Shown piece after piece: positions 22,260 to 34,584 of a DNA stretch of 64,000 nt; positions within the stretch are counted from its first letter, which is position 1; every line of letters begins with the position of its first letter. This DNA comes from Symsagittifera roscoffensis (lineage: Eukaryota > Xenacoelomorpha > Acoela > Convolutidae). A program made the translations under genes and the position numbers. Under the pieces are notes generated by a model. The model was given only the letters and a program-made list of their open reading frames with translations. It was not told the origin of the DNA and made no database searches. Where the stretch lies: NCBI RefSeq assembly GCF_963678635.1, contig NC_087062.1:77375200-77439199 (forward strand), in the 5' to 3' direction.

Positions 22260-25200
22260 GAATGATGTGGTATTATGTGTTGGATGGGACTTTGTGTTGT
22301 ATTTGGTCCAAAATTTGGATTATGTGTAATTGCTAAGTTTCGAAAATTACGGGGAACTAATGATAATGGATGGTTTTGTGGTAGGGTTGGTATCTGTGGT
22401 GCTGGAGCTGTTGTATCTACATTATTATGTACTTCATTGTATGTGTTTGGTCTCGTGGATATTTTTGTATTATATTCTTTTATTTGTGCATCTAAAAGTA
22501 TTTTGTTTATTGATGATGAAAAAATTCCAAAAAATCCTGCAAATAGTATACGTGCTACACTTGCTTGTCTGTTTACTTGTGTATGTATAGCTCATGTGTT
22601 ATAGATTCCTTTTAACAGTGAGAAAAGAAAATCCTATAAAGTTAAACATTGCGTATAAGATAGTTAATTTTTCTAAGATGTAATAGGGCCATCCTAGAAA
22701 AGCTAGAATTTCGTTTTTTAGGGTGAAAAAACTGAAAAATTTTTTAGGTGAAATATCTTGTGGTCTGTATTTTTCACCGTTTAAATATATGTAGTCTTTG
22801 ATATCTTTAAAATATCCGCTGTAGTCTTGTGTATAAATGTCTGCAAATCCTGCGGTTTCGGCAAGTTTTCTTAAATTCTGGTCAATTGATTGTCTTTGTT
22901 ATGTGTCTGTTTGTGTTAATAATTCTTGAAATTGTTGTGTTCTAATGTGATGCTGGATGTCTGATTTAGAATATATTCCAATTGATTGTAAATCAATATT
23001 TGGGTTACGAGCAATGGCTCTGATGCTTTCGGGTTAAAACTTTTTGAGTGATTGCATTAATGTAGGGTATGGTGTAAGGAGGTAGTGTTTATCTTCATCG
23101 GGATGTAATTGTACTACATTGTGGCTATTTTTTGATCCACATGGGACTGCGGTATCTCAAAAATATGTTCGTCTTGAAAGTGTGTCTACAAAATGTACTT
23201 TATTTTCATAGAATATAGGGATTCTTTTATAACAACGTTTATCTTTGAAAACATATAATGGTGATACTTTTTTGGTGCAGGTATAAAACCATAAAGTATT
23301 TCCTTCGTAGTCTAGAAAATTTGATCTCTTTCCTGATAAAATTATCCTGCGTAGGGTATTTTGAGTACTGCTAATGCGAGTGATTGCAGAATTTGTGTTC
23401 TTTCTAATTCGCATAGTTGATGAAGTGTTTCTAATTCGGAGAGCGACATTTCTTGAAAAATTCGACTAATTGTGTAGTCTAACTTCATATCTAAGTGGAT
23501 ATCCTAATGAATATTACCAAAATAGGTGCTATTCATTCGTGATAATTCTTGTAAACGTGTACTTCTACTGTCATGTGGTTTTAGTTTTCCACCAGGTTGA
23601 CCTGTGCTTTTTTGAAAGTTAACTGGTATGTATGATGTTCCTTAATTTCTAGGGTGACTTGTGGCATAAGGATCAAATTTTATTTTTCCAGTGGTCATAT
23701 CGAAACCGTTTTCGTATTCGACAAGTATTTCAGAGTATTGTGTTTTATAAAGTGGATTTCTGTATTTACATGCAAATTCTGTTTCTTGATAGATTTGAAA
23801 ACGTGTTAATTTATTTTCTATATCATGAATATTTCTAAAATCTTTACTTTGTTTGCGTGATGGGTTTACGTGTTCGTATGGGATTGATTCTATAAAATAT
23901 TTTTGATGAAATTTTATCATTCGAGCGTGTATTTTTGCTACTTGAAATGTTGTGCATGTATCTTCGGGAAACCAAACAATTGTTGCTTGGGTCCTTGTTC
24001 TAGGGTCACAATAACCTTGATCATTTTTGCAAGGTAATCTAATTCCTTGATAGATCATTGTGTTATCAGATAAATCTCGTGTGAGTTGTATTTTTTCGAG
24101 TTGTATTTTCCAATCAAAAAACATAATTTGTTGATATCCTTTATTTTTGTGTCTGCTTTGCAGTTTGAGGGGTCATTTATTCCAATGTGTGGTATCCAAT
24201 GTTTATCGTGTATGTCATAAGTTAATCTTCCATGTGCGCCGTTGTATGGATTTTTTTCGTCTAATCTTATATGTCCTTGATATCGTTCGAGTTCTGCTTG
24301 ATGTACAGAATCGGCAAAGACTTGAAAATTTACTAATTTTCTGTTTGTGTTTTTATTTCTTGTTAGGTTTAGTCTGAGTAATTCGTTTTTACAATCACCG
24401 GGTTTTAGGTGTAAAAGTCGTTCTATGTTACTTTGGTAAAACGATTCGTGGTCAAGTCGGTTTTTATTTCCGTTTGAAACTTGTGAACAATGTACTTTCT
24501 TTTCGGAAAATGTTGCTGTAAATTTATATCCTATGACAGTTGTTGCTCGGGCTTTTGAATATAATGTTGCTATTACATTTGTAGTTTCAATAGCTTGTGG
24601 TTCTGTTTCGCATTGTGATACTTGATTTATTGCATAATTATGTAGTGTTTTTTGTTCGTTTTCCTCACAATCGTAGTGTGTTACTATTATATCTTGGGGT
24701 CCTGTGCGAGGATAAGGATTTGTGTTTTGGTCGGAAAATATTGGAAAAAAAGATGTGTTGAAACGTTAGTATTTTTAGAATATACATGTGTATGATAATC
24801 CTGAGTATGGGTTATAAAATGTGATGTAACCAATTGTGTTTTTGGTATATCTGTCGTATTTATATATTACTTCAGTTGTTATAAACGGTGGTGGTAGCAA
24901 TTGAGCTGTTATATTTGGTGGATTTAATGGGTAGGGATGTTGAACAGTATTATTAACTTTGATCGTGATTTCGAATTTTAATTGGAGACAATTTTGTTGA
25001 AGTATTTGAATATTGCGGTCACGAATATCTTCGTGAATATCTTGTCTATATTGTAGTCTATTGAGTGCCCAACTGTGGAGTCGGTTACTCTACTGATGTT
25101 GTCCAAATAATGCGGGAGGTGCTACGAATGTGTTCCAATCTAATCGTAAAGGCATATTTGTTGATGATTGTTCTCGATATCTAGCGTCGAGGTTGTTAGG

Positions 25201-26343
25201 AAAATTTAAAGGGAATAGCGTCGGTGAGATTTGCCTTAATGATGGTGTTGATGGTAGTGATAGTGTTTTTGGTAGTGATGATAGTGTTGTATCCGTAGAA
25301 AAATCTATTGGGTCGTTTACTAAGTTTGGTTCACCTTGTGTATATGACTGCGTTGTCCAATATGGTAGTCGTGCGTTAGAATTGGGGGGGTTAAAGGGAT
25401 TTTCACGTATTTGCTCAGATGTGGGTGTTGAACCTAAGTAATCTGAGGGTATACTTGAGGTGCTACGTTGTGATAAGAGTGGGGGAGTTTCTGGTAATGT
25501 ACTATTTGGGTTTTCTTAAGTAGTTGGTGTTGGTGAATTAGGTATATCAAAATGAACTCTGGGGGTTTGAAAACTTCTGTTTCGTCGTGGATGTATAATT
25601 TGTCTATTTATTTCGATTATATTTTGATTTTGACTAATGTTCCTTATTCTGCTTAATTCTTGTGGTAATGTGGGGTACAAATTATATGTTGGTTCACTTA
25701 GGGGTGCCTGTCGCTGAACTGGTTCTAATGGTTCGGATAAGCGAGCGTGTCGTTCTTCAAAAGTGTATGGATTATCTTGAAAAGAAATCCGTGTGGATGT
25801 TTGGGGGTTTTGGGTAGTTGTGGGTATTGCTGGATTTTCTTGGGATGATGTCGGTGAAGACTGATTTTGTGAATGTTGGTTAGCAATTTTTGAAAGTGTT
25901 CTATTGATTTTTTCTAATGGGAAGATTTATGTTTAATGTAGTATTCTTCAATGAAAAGAATTAAAAGGATTGTTGCTAAGGCGAATGTGACTATTGCCTT
26001 TTTTACACATTTGCACATTGTCAATATGAGGGATGATAAAAATTTGATGAAAATTACAAATAGTAAAAAAAATATCTGTTCTACTAAAAATTGTTCGTAT
26101 CATTTAAACAGACTTTGGATTATCGTACCTGTGAATATGATCTATGATTTGGGAAAGTTGGAGATATATTTCAAATAGGGAGTAGAAACTTAAAAAAATG
26201 TTGCAAAAAATTATTAAAATGATTATAAAAGCTTCAAAAGTATCAAATAGAAATATGAATAAAAGTTTGAATAGTATAAAAAAGTTTACGAAAAGAGTGA
26301 AAATTGTATTTTTAAAGATATTGACTGATCGAGAGAAGAGCAT
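22260..26343 (-). pseudogene. Element 2 envelope-like glycoprotein region (decayed)
   Basis: This region lies between integrase and the accessory region and is the place for env. The minus strand shows a Pro/Ser/Thr/Gln-rich stretch (about 25100-25920) and then a Cys-containing ectodomain-like region (HYDCEE near 24660-24700; frame 23642-24124 with PEDTCTTFQVAK; frame 23157-23414 with YTCTKKVSPLYVF). Hydrophobic segments suitable for membrane insertion follow at about 22515-22760. Breaks include in-frame stops ending the 23642-24124 frame (TAA) and the 23157-23414 frame (TGA), with others between. The fold class is not assigned. Resemblance to rhabdo/chuvirus-type glycoproteins is only a hypothesis. 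It is not expected to make a functional protein. Confidence 0.55.
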
Positions 26344-26936
26344 TTAAGAAATGATTTCTTTGTCGAATATTTTTTGTTGTTTGAGGCGAGATTCAAGTGT
26401 GGCCGGGTTATTTATTGGTTTTTTGACAAGTAGGTTGAGTTTTGTGAAAAATTGTTGGGGGCTAATTTTATGGTGTTTGGGAGGTCCTATTTACTTTATG
26501 TTTATTTGTCGGGTGATCTGGGGTATTTTTTGAAATATTTGTACTTTAGGCTAAAAGATAATGGTCTTTTTAACTTTAGGCTAATTTGTTATTTTTGGTT
26601 GGAGGGTTTTTGAGGTCTGAGTTGGGAAAATATTGTTGATCTTTGCGTTATTAGATAGGGGAGGTTTGTAATATTATGGTGGTGTTTATTTTAGTTGTCA
26701 AGTTTTAGCGAGTTGCCTATTTTTGACCTGGAGGTTGTAAATTTATAGTAATAGATATGCCTGGAGTTTAATGTCTTTCGGCTAATAGGTTGGTGTTAGA
26801 GATATTGAAGGTGACGGAATTAAGTGAATCCTATTGGCTGAATCTGAACTAAAATTTTTGTGTGTTTGTCAGCATGTAATTTTGAAAAACGAAAGTTCAA
26901 AATGATCCAGAGGTGCAAAGATTATTTATTTTAAAA
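26344..26936 (-). other. Element 2 pol-env junction, nothing recognised
   Basis: This is the interval between the envelope-like region and the end of Pol. No domain was recognised on either strand. A 60-codon plus-strand frame (26351-26533) has no supporting feature. If env is expressed from a spliced RNA, its acceptor should lie here or just downstream. Confidence 0.35.
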
Positions 26937-28619
26937 TTAAAGTTGTTTTTGAAATTCAACTTTCTTTAAAATTTTAGATTGTGGAATGAATGTTTTACAA
27001 TTTTCAAGTGGTTGATTTCTGAGTCGTGATGATTCTCTATTTTCTGATTTTTCTACTTGTTCTTGTGGTAGAATTTTTTCTATCATTTTTCTATTTTTTT
27101 TCCTTTTGAGGTATTTTTGGGTCTGGCGTTTTTGTATTGTTTTGAGATATGGTTTGTTTTTGAATTTGATCTTTATGATGAACGTTGCGTTGTTCATCTA
27201 TTTGTTTTTCTGAATGATTTTGAATAATTTTCAAACCTGTGAAAGACTATAATTGAGTTAATTCGCGTAGCGCGTATTCTTTCGGGTAGTAGGGCAATAG
27301 GTTGAACAATTTCTTTTTTGGTTGAATCTGTGAGTTTGTACGTTACGTCAGTGGGTTTTACAAGGATTTGATATGGTCCTTTTCGAAGGGGTTGTAATTG
27401 TTTAGATATTGCTTTTTGTGTAAAAAAGTTAGGTATTAAAACAAATGTTCCAATTTTTAAATCTGTGGCTGGTGTAAAGCGTGAATTGATTTGGTCGTTA
27501 ATATTTTGCCTTTGTAACAATTTCTTTGTTACTTTTTGATAAATTTCATTTTGTTTTTTATCTCTATTTAAAATGCATTCGGTGTGTGTGCCGGAGGCTA
27601 ATTTTAGAATTTGTGGGTGATGAAAATGATCTTCATCATGTGTGTGTAAAGGTAGGTTATAACAAATTGAGTCTTTATTTGGTTGGCAATAACCTTGTGC
27701 ATTTTTATGGGAATTTGCTGTAAACATAATTGGTTTACGTGGCTTTTGATTAAACACCATTTCGTATGGTGACATTCCTAAAGTTGTCGTGATTTGTGAA
27801 TTGTATGCTAAGGGAAATAACTTTACATCTGCTGACCATTCTGTGTACTTTGTATCATTTCCATTTATGATACATCTAAGTTATTCTTGTAGTGAGCGGT
27901 TCATACCTTTGACTAAAACGTTTGTCCAAGGTGCATGAGATGTACGTGATTTATGTTTGATGTTGTATAAGTGGCATAGTGTGATGATTTCTTTATTTAT
28001 GAATTCTGTACCGTTGTCTGTAACTAAGATTTCGGGTAGTCCAAATTTAGCTATCCAATGTTCATAAAGTGTTGTGTAAGCATAATAAGCATTACAATGT
28101 GGTACTGGATTGAGTGCTACATAATGTGTGAATGCGTCAACAATGACCATAATATAGGAGTTTCTTTCAGAGGATGGTGAAATTGTTCCTTTTGTATCAA
28201 ATGTGGTTAAAATATAAACTTTTTCCTTTAAAATCTTGTTTTTGTGCTATTTGTTATTAATTTGGATAAGGTTTGTTCAATTGACATATTATACAATCAT
28301 TGCATAATACTTTTATCCAAATTGGTGCATTAGGGAAATAAAAATTTTGGGTAAAGTTTGAGAATGTTTTTTCTGATCCGGAGTGTCCTTTAGTATTTTG
28401 TGTATGTGAGATATTAAAAGCTATTAATATCATACCTAAAGGAAGACAAGTAACCATAGAATCATTTAATTCATATTCTAAAAGATCTGTATTTTCATTA
28501 ATTGCTGTGTTGTTAATTTTTCGGAAATATCGGAGGAGTGTTTTATTTCCTAAAATTGTGGTATCTGCTTTTACGGGCTTAGTTTTATATTTGTGCCATG
28601 ATTTTACTTGTCTAATCAC
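26937..28619 (-). pseudogene. Element 2 integrase (nearly complete, damaged)
   Basis: The 28257-28619 frame holds the HHCC zinc domain (His pair around HTQNTKGHSG, then CNDCIICQ). The 27881-28150 frame holds the catalytic core with VDAFTHY (first Asp) and VTDNGTEF (second Asp). The third acidic position reads VKGMNRSLQE, where retroviral integrases have Glu in the V[EK]GMN slot, so the catalytic Glu appears to be Lys. The 27194-27775 frame holds the C-terminal domain with a GPY/F-type module (RKGPYQILVKPTDVTYKL). The 26937-27197 frame is a basic tail. Short gaps between frames contain stops or shifts. Confidence 0.8.
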
Positions 28620-30531
28620 TGGTCAAAGTTTTTGATATTGTTTTAAAAGTTCAAGTGTAATTTTTTCTGTAGGGGGAAGAAAAGTATTTTCAATTTCTAG
28701 TTTTGATAAAGGAATTGTGTCAAGTGGTCATGAAGGTCAAAAACTTGGTTGATTGTGTATTTTAAATTCTTTGTTTGTGGTCCTGATAAATTTATTTTAT
28801 CAGTTAAGTTTTCTTATTTTATGCGAGTATTGTTTTATTCTTTTTTGTTGAGTGTTATTTTTTATCCATTGTGAGTATGGAATTGGTTTAAAAGTTGATG
28901 TGCCTAGTAAGTCAACTTCGTAGTGATTATTCTGGCAATCTAAGTAGAGTGGAAAATGTTGTAGGTTATTTATCTGTGATTGATCAATATCAGTATATAC
29001 TGCATATTTGCATTCTAGTCGGGGTGATGTTTCATCTTTTGCGGTGGTATTTCAACTGTGGTTTTTCGTGTAAGTAGTTCAGGTGGCGTATTTCTACTTA
29101 ATAAATCTGGTAAAGCAAGGTTTTTTACTGCTGTCCAAACTATATGTAAGTTTGGAAATTTCATTAGGATTAGTTGAAATTTATAAACTCTATGATTTGG
29201 ATTTGACTTTTGTGTAAAAAGAAAAATAATGGGTTTATGATCTGTGAATAAAACTGTCTGGTGTTTTGATCCAAGTATCAAAAATTCATATTCTTTAAGT
29301 GTATAAATTATAGCTGTGCATTCTCTCATTAGAGTTGAGAGTCGTAGCTCTACCTGAGTGAATAATCGTGAATTTGCTGATATAAGGTTCAATTTATTTG
29401 TTCCACTTTGTGATTGTAGCAATGCTGCTCCGATGACAAAATTTGAAGCATCGCACATTGCATAGAATGGTTGATTTGGATCTGGAATTGTATTAGAAAT
29501 TTGTTCAGTTAAAAGTTTTTTAATTTCTTCAAATCGTGTTTGATGTTCAGTGGTCCATTCAAAATTATTTTGTTGTCTGAGGATACTATAGAAGGGTTTT
29601 AAGTATAGTTGCATTTTGTAAACATATTTACTTAAGAAATTTAACATTCCAAGAAATTCTTGGATTTTCTTTTTATTTGTTGGTGGCTGAAGTTTTTGAA
29701 TAGCATCAATGCGTAATTTTAAAGGAGTGATTGTGTTTTGTTCAATATTGTGTCCCAAAAACTTAACGCGTGTTAGAAAGAAGTGTGATTTATCGGGGGC
29801 TGCTTTCAGATTTTCGTTCTGAAGTATTTCATGATATTTTTCTAAAACTGTAAACATTTCGTCTTTGGTTTGTGATTGCATAAAAACATCGTCTAAATAT
29901 GTGATTGCATTTCTCTTGAGTATTAGTGGTCTAAAAATTTTACTCATAAAAGCTGAAAAAGCTGCTGGTCCTATGGATATTCCATAGAATAAGCGGTTAA
30001 ATTCATATTGTTGATTTCCAATAACAAATGGCGTTAAACGTCGTGATTGTTCATCTAGTGGCATTTGATTATAAGCACTATTTATATCGGCGGTTGTGAA
30101 ATATTTACCTTTATTTTTGTTAATATAACTTGTATTGGTTCAATAGGCCAATTGCATTCTGATTCGTCAATTAGTGAATTGAGGTATCTAGCGTCTAAAA
30201 CTGTTTTTAGTGATTCACCTTTTGCTAGGATGATAACAGGATTAATGAAGGTGTTTCCTTTTGGTTGTTCTTCTTTATTTACTGGTGAGATTATTTCGCA
30301 TTGTTCTAAAATGTCAAGTAATCTATTTACCTTGTCATGTAAGTGTATCGGTACTTTACTTGCTCTTTGTTTTTTGAAAACTGCGTCAGGTTTTAACGGA
30401 AGGTGTAGTGATGAACTAATTTTTCCAACGTAATCTTTTGATGTTGCATAAACTGATGAATATTTTAACAGTTGTTTTGCTAACTTATCAAATTCAATTT
30501 GTGTAATTTGTGAATGTTCAAAATTAAACAT
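28620..30531 (-). pseudogene. Element 2 reverse transcriptase and RNase H
   Basis: This enzyme copies element RNA to DNA and degrades the RNA strand. The 30082-30531 frame covers the RT fingers (NPVIILAKGESLKTVLDARYLN, split here as NPVIILAKG and LKTVLDARYLN). A one-base frameshift near 30112 then separates it from the 29015-30064 frame (349 codons). The latter carries the YGISIGPAAFSAFM block and the catalytic YLDD intact at residues 56-59. RNase H follows with CDAS at about 204-207, a Glu in LMRECTAIIY, FTDHKPI and the last Asp in LPDLLSRN. Motif A spans the frameshift junction. From 29014 to 28620 the linker to integrase is interrupted. The catalytic motifs are preserved despite the shift. 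Confidence 0.85.
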
Positions 30532-31600
30532 TGTTAAAAATGTTTGTTGCTCTTTTGCGTAATTTGTTATATTGAATGTTGGTTTAAAATATGGTGTTTT
30601 TGTGAAGTAATCTGTGCTTCTTTTTTCGTTACTTATTATATTATTTATGGATAATTCTTCGTCAAGAATTGTTGATCGGCAAATATCTAATAGTTTGAGT
30701 ATATTATTAACGCGGTAGGCTACTTCCTTAATGGGTGATATTGCAGCATTTGTTTCACAATATCCTAAAAATCCTAAAAGTAATGTTACTTAATATGGTG
30801 TATTGTTATACACGTGTAGTGAAATGATGTCGGAATTCGTGTTTTTTGAATATTTTATGGATGAGATCCTAATTTTGAAAAATTTGTGAATTGGTTTAAA
30901 TTCAAAGTCTGACATGAAAAGTTGTTGTTTATTTTGGCTTTTGTTATATTGGTGGACTTGTTTTATTGAAAAATTATATATATTTCCTGATAGTGGTTTC
31001 AGCTGTTTCCGTTGTTGATTGTAAATGGGGTAAATTTTTGAGAAAAATGGTGGTTGCTTGTTTACTCTTTGGAAGAATGTTAGGGCTGTATTTTTTGTTT
31101 TTGTATATTTATCTTTTATTTGTATCTTACTATTTAAGATGTTGATTGTTGGTATATATTTAGAGATAAATGGTATGCCAATGACATTGTGCTTAATATC
31201 CGTAATATGAAATATTTGTTTAAATGGTTTGTTTAAAATTTTGCTTTGTTCCATTGTTCTCGTGGGGAGAAAAAATAATTGGATTTTTCCATAATTTACT
31301 AATGGTGAGCCTTGTGCTGTTGCTAATTTACTAGAGGTTTCAAAAGGTGTTAAATTTGGTTGTAATGTTTTGATTTCATTCCATGTGGGAATATTAATTA
31401 TATTTGATTCTGCTCCTGAGTCAATTAAAAAATCGATTTCAAGATCTGGTGGTTAAAATTCTTTATTTTTTGGGCTTTCTAAGAGAAATGGAATTGTCCA
31501 AATTTTTTCTCTCGGTTGTTCTTTTTGTATATTTTGATAAATATGTTTTGTGTTTGAGCATTGTGTTTCGTATTTTTTATCGGGTTTAAATACCGTGTTA
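30532..31600 (-). pseudogene. Element 2 protease region
   Basis: The minus strand at 31411-31422 encodes DSGA, preceded by FLI and followed by ESNIIN, the active site of a retropepsin-type aspartic protease that cleaves Gag-Pol. The 30790-31254 frame (154 codons) continues with HNVIGIPFISKYIPTINI, matching the C-terminal flap and helix part of the fold, and then a linker toward RT. A stop lies just upstream of the active-site frame near 31455. The DSGA motif is intact. Confidence 0.7.
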
Positions 31601-31614
31601 ATTTCGTTTACTTC

Positions 31615-33471
31615 TTATGGAGTTTGTGTATTATCAATGGGTCCAATATAGTAATTGTGGAGGAGTTCCAATTGATTTTCATATATATGTGAAGTGAAAG
31701 GTTGCTCATATATGATAGGTTCATAGTCGTTTTCGACTGTTATCATATTTACTGAGATGGTATTTTCTGTATCACTTTCTGTATCTGATGATTCACAATG
31801 TATATGATTTAGTTGTATTTCGTGATTTTCTGTGTCATCAATACCTGGAGGGTCTGAAGTTGTTTCTTCATTTGTTTGCACTTGATTAATGTGTCTTTGA
31901 TGTTTTGGTGTGCTACTTCTGTATCGTTGTCTAGAGTCAGGGTAACGGTTATTATTCCTATGTGGTGACTGGGAATAATTTCTGTATCGATTATTGTAAC
32001 TTGAATTTCGATTTTGTGAATTATTTTGTGATCTATTTTGGTAATTATCATTTGATCTGTGATAATTTGATCTATTATATGAATTATTCCTTGATCTATT
32101 ATTTGGATAATTCTGATTTCGATTATTTGAATAACTTCTATTTCTATTATGTGAATAGTTTCTATTTCTATTGTACGATGAATTTCGTGATTGATTGTTG
32201 GAATAGTGTCTATTCCTTGTGTTTGATTGGGAACTGGATCCGGAAAAAAATTGTGTTGTATTGGAATTTGATCGTGAATATTTATTTTGGTTATTTTGGC
32301 TATTCGATTGATTATATCTGTTTTGTGAGGAATTTCGTGTATTTCCTCGTTCGGGTGATCTGCCTCTATAACTTGAGTTATATGGTGATTGGTTTCTTGT
32401 GTAATTTGAGAGTGGTTTACTGAACTGTTTTTTACTATATATATTTTTGTTTGGTAGATTTTGGTCTTTTTTCATGTATTGATAGAACGATTTATTTGGT
32501 TCTTTGAGCTTTTGAGGTTTATTCTGACTGTCTTGTTAATTTCGTCTACATTCGGAAATACTGTGTCCGTATCGTCGGCAAAAATTACACCATTTTTTGA
32601 AAGATGGTTTGCCTTTAAAATTTGCGTTTTTTTCATAGATGTTTAGTATTTCAGTGATTTTTTCAATCAGTTCTGTATCTGGTTCTTGTACGTTATTTAT
32701 ATGTGTAGTATTAGTTTCAATCCGATTAACGTATTGTAGTTTTAGATTTTCTGTTTCTTCGAGTTTCATTGTGATTTCGGCTTGTTCTAGTTTATCTACT
32801 AATTTTCGAAAACCTAAGTCTCGTTCTCGAATTGAGGAAGGATGAGATGCTCTCTTTTTTATAGCTATTTTCCTTAATTGAGGTGTTAAGGTCATCATTA
32901 AAATTTCTGTAATTTTTTTGTTTTTATAGTCATGTGTATTAAGTGAATATGCTTTTCGAACTAGTGTTTCGATATGTACTGCTAATTGTTTAATTGTTTC
33001 ATTTGGTAGTCTACGTATTTCATTACATAAAACTATTTGGTGTTGTTTATTTCTTTCAGAGTCAAAGATTTTTGAAAATTCTTGTGTGAATCTTTTCCAG
33101 TCTGATTTTATTTCTATGGGTAATACTGAAAACCATTTTTGAGCTGAGCCGTCTAATGTTGTTTGTATTAACGCTGTGCGTCTATGTATCCAATTTTGAT
33201 GTAGTGGCGTATTAATTGGTTCAGGTCCTATATTTAAAATTAAGTTTGCTGTTACTGCATTTAGATAATCTTCTACAGAATATTCAGGGTCTGTTCCTGT
33301 GAATACCATCAGTGGTTTATTGGATGTTATTGATGATTCACCCATGAGGTATGGATTCATTGTCATTTGTAGTGATTCTGCGGCATTTGGCGTTTGTGAA
33401 AAATTTGAAAGTTGATTTTTCGTTATTTCGTGTTGTTGAAGGTAATATGGAAGCGGTATTTCATTTTGCAT
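31615..33471 (-). pseudogene. Element 2 Gag with one in-frame stop
   Basis: Gag builds the particle and packages RNA. From the Met at 33471 the 311-codon frame has a helical capsid-like core (GSAQKWFSVLP, WKRFTQEFSKIF, ETLVRKAYSL) and ends with the zinc knuckle CNFCRRYGHSISEC. A TAA at 32536-32538 follows, in the same frame as the downstream 286-codon segment (31615-32475). That segment is extremely Asn/Ser/Arg/Tyr-rich (NRNRNYSHNRNRSYSNNR type repeats) and probably RNA-binding. The stop sits in a Gln-rich context and differs by one base from CAA, so a nonsense mutation is likeliest. Stop readthrough is an alternative. Plus-strand frames here are antisense shadows. Confidence 0.8.
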
Positions 33472-33480
33472 TTGAGTTGA

Positions 33481-34584
33481 TTAATAAGAATGCATTAACA
33501 TTGGGTTTTGTGATTGTATTGGTTGGAAAGGTTGTGTATTAAATGGATTTTTTATATGCGTTTGTTGTGGGTTTTGTATATCTATTGGGTTTTGTGGGTA
33601 AATTTTCATATTCTGGGATGGTTGAGTTTGTCGTGGTCTTTGTGTGCGATATTCTTTAGTGTATGGTGCAAAAATATCTGGTTGGTGATAATCATCTTCT
33701 TCAGATGATAAATAGTTTGTATTATATGGGGTATGTTGTTTATTTTTATTTTGTTGAAAGAATGGGTAATTTTTACTATAATCCTGTGTAGGTTGTGGAT
33801 TTTCTGGAAATTTTACTGAATTGGTCGATGTTTTTGGGAGATTCCAATGATGGGAACATACATGGTTTAAATTTTGTGTTTTTTTTCGGGGGGGTTGGTT
33901 TGTTCTTGGTTTGTGAGCATAATTATAATTGTGTTCTGCAAAAGTATTTCTTGTGAACGGTTTTCGTGTTTTTGACGGTATTGTCATCGGTCTATACGTC
34001 TGATAGTCCATATGTGAATATTTTGGAGCAACCGAGGGTTTAACGGTTGATTGTAAGGTTACCTGTGTTAGTGATGTATTTGTATTTCTTGGTGTTGTCA
34101 GATTGGGGTGTATTGGTGAAATACTTTGTTGTGTAGTTGTTGTTGTTGTTTGGACGATTTCCTCGTTAATGAAGTGTGATGGTGTTTGAATGTCTTGTTG
34201 CGTAAGATTTCTGGTTCCATTGAGATTTTCATTATGGATGACCGTCGAATTTAAACTGTTATTTCGTGTATCAGGTAAAAATGTATTATAATTTAATGGT
34301 GTTGCATCAATGGTTAATGGTACTACTTTTACGTAATCTTTATGATAAGATATTGTACTTATTGCTTGACTTGAGATAGCTTGTGGGATATTTAGAAATG
34401 CATAATGAGACCATTCAGGGTCCCAAACGTAATCTGATTGTTCTGAAAGGGCAGTGTCATCATTGGGATTTCGAGGTCGAAAATTTTTCTTGCTTGTGAA
34501 ATTAAATCTAAATTGTGGGTGAAATAATCTATTATAAACCATGTTTAGTGTTTTGTGAAACATCTTCCTTAGTGAAATTTTCAC
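33481..34584 (-). CDS. Element 2 Pro/Gln/Asn-rich frame upstream of gag
   Basis: This 367-codon frame starts at MKISLRKMF. It has an N-terminal part with WDPEWSHYAFLNIP and a low-complexity Thr/Asn/Gln/Pro-rich remainder. It ends at TAA 33481-33483, four codons before the gag Met and in the same frame, so it may be the N-terminal part of a longer Gag interrupted by a stop, or a separate upstream gene. No signal peptide, zinc finger or enzyme motif is visible. No family is recognised. Confidence 0.6.
   Translation of the reverse strand: MKISLRKMFHKTLNMVYNRLFHPQFRFNFTSKKNFRPRNPNDDTALSEQSDYVWDPEWSHYAFLNIPQAISSQAISTISYHKDYVKVVPLTIDATPLNYNTFLPDTRNNSLNSTVIHNENLNGTRNLTQQDIQTPSHFINEEIVQTTTTTTQQSISPIHPNLTTPRNTNTSLTQVTLQSTVKPSVAPKYSHMDYQTYRPMTIPSKTRKPFTRNTFAEHNYNYAHKPRTNQPPRKKTQNLNHVCSHHWNLPKTSTNSVKFPENPQPTQDYSKNYPFFQQNKNKQHTPYNTNYLSSEEDDYHQPDIFAPYTKEYRTQRPRQTQPSQNMKIYPQNPIDIQNPQQTHIKNPFNTQPFQPIQSQNPMLMHSY

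Noticed and set aside
22275-22604. Plus-strand 109-codon frame with hydrophobic stretches
   Set aside because: It is antisense to the membrane part of the envelope-like region. The hydrophobicity is not independent evidence, and there is no start context or homology.
31962-32423. Plus-strand 153-codon open frame
   Set aside because: It is antisense to the Asn/Ser/Arg-rich part of Gag. The Tyr/Asn-rich repeat composition explains its openness.
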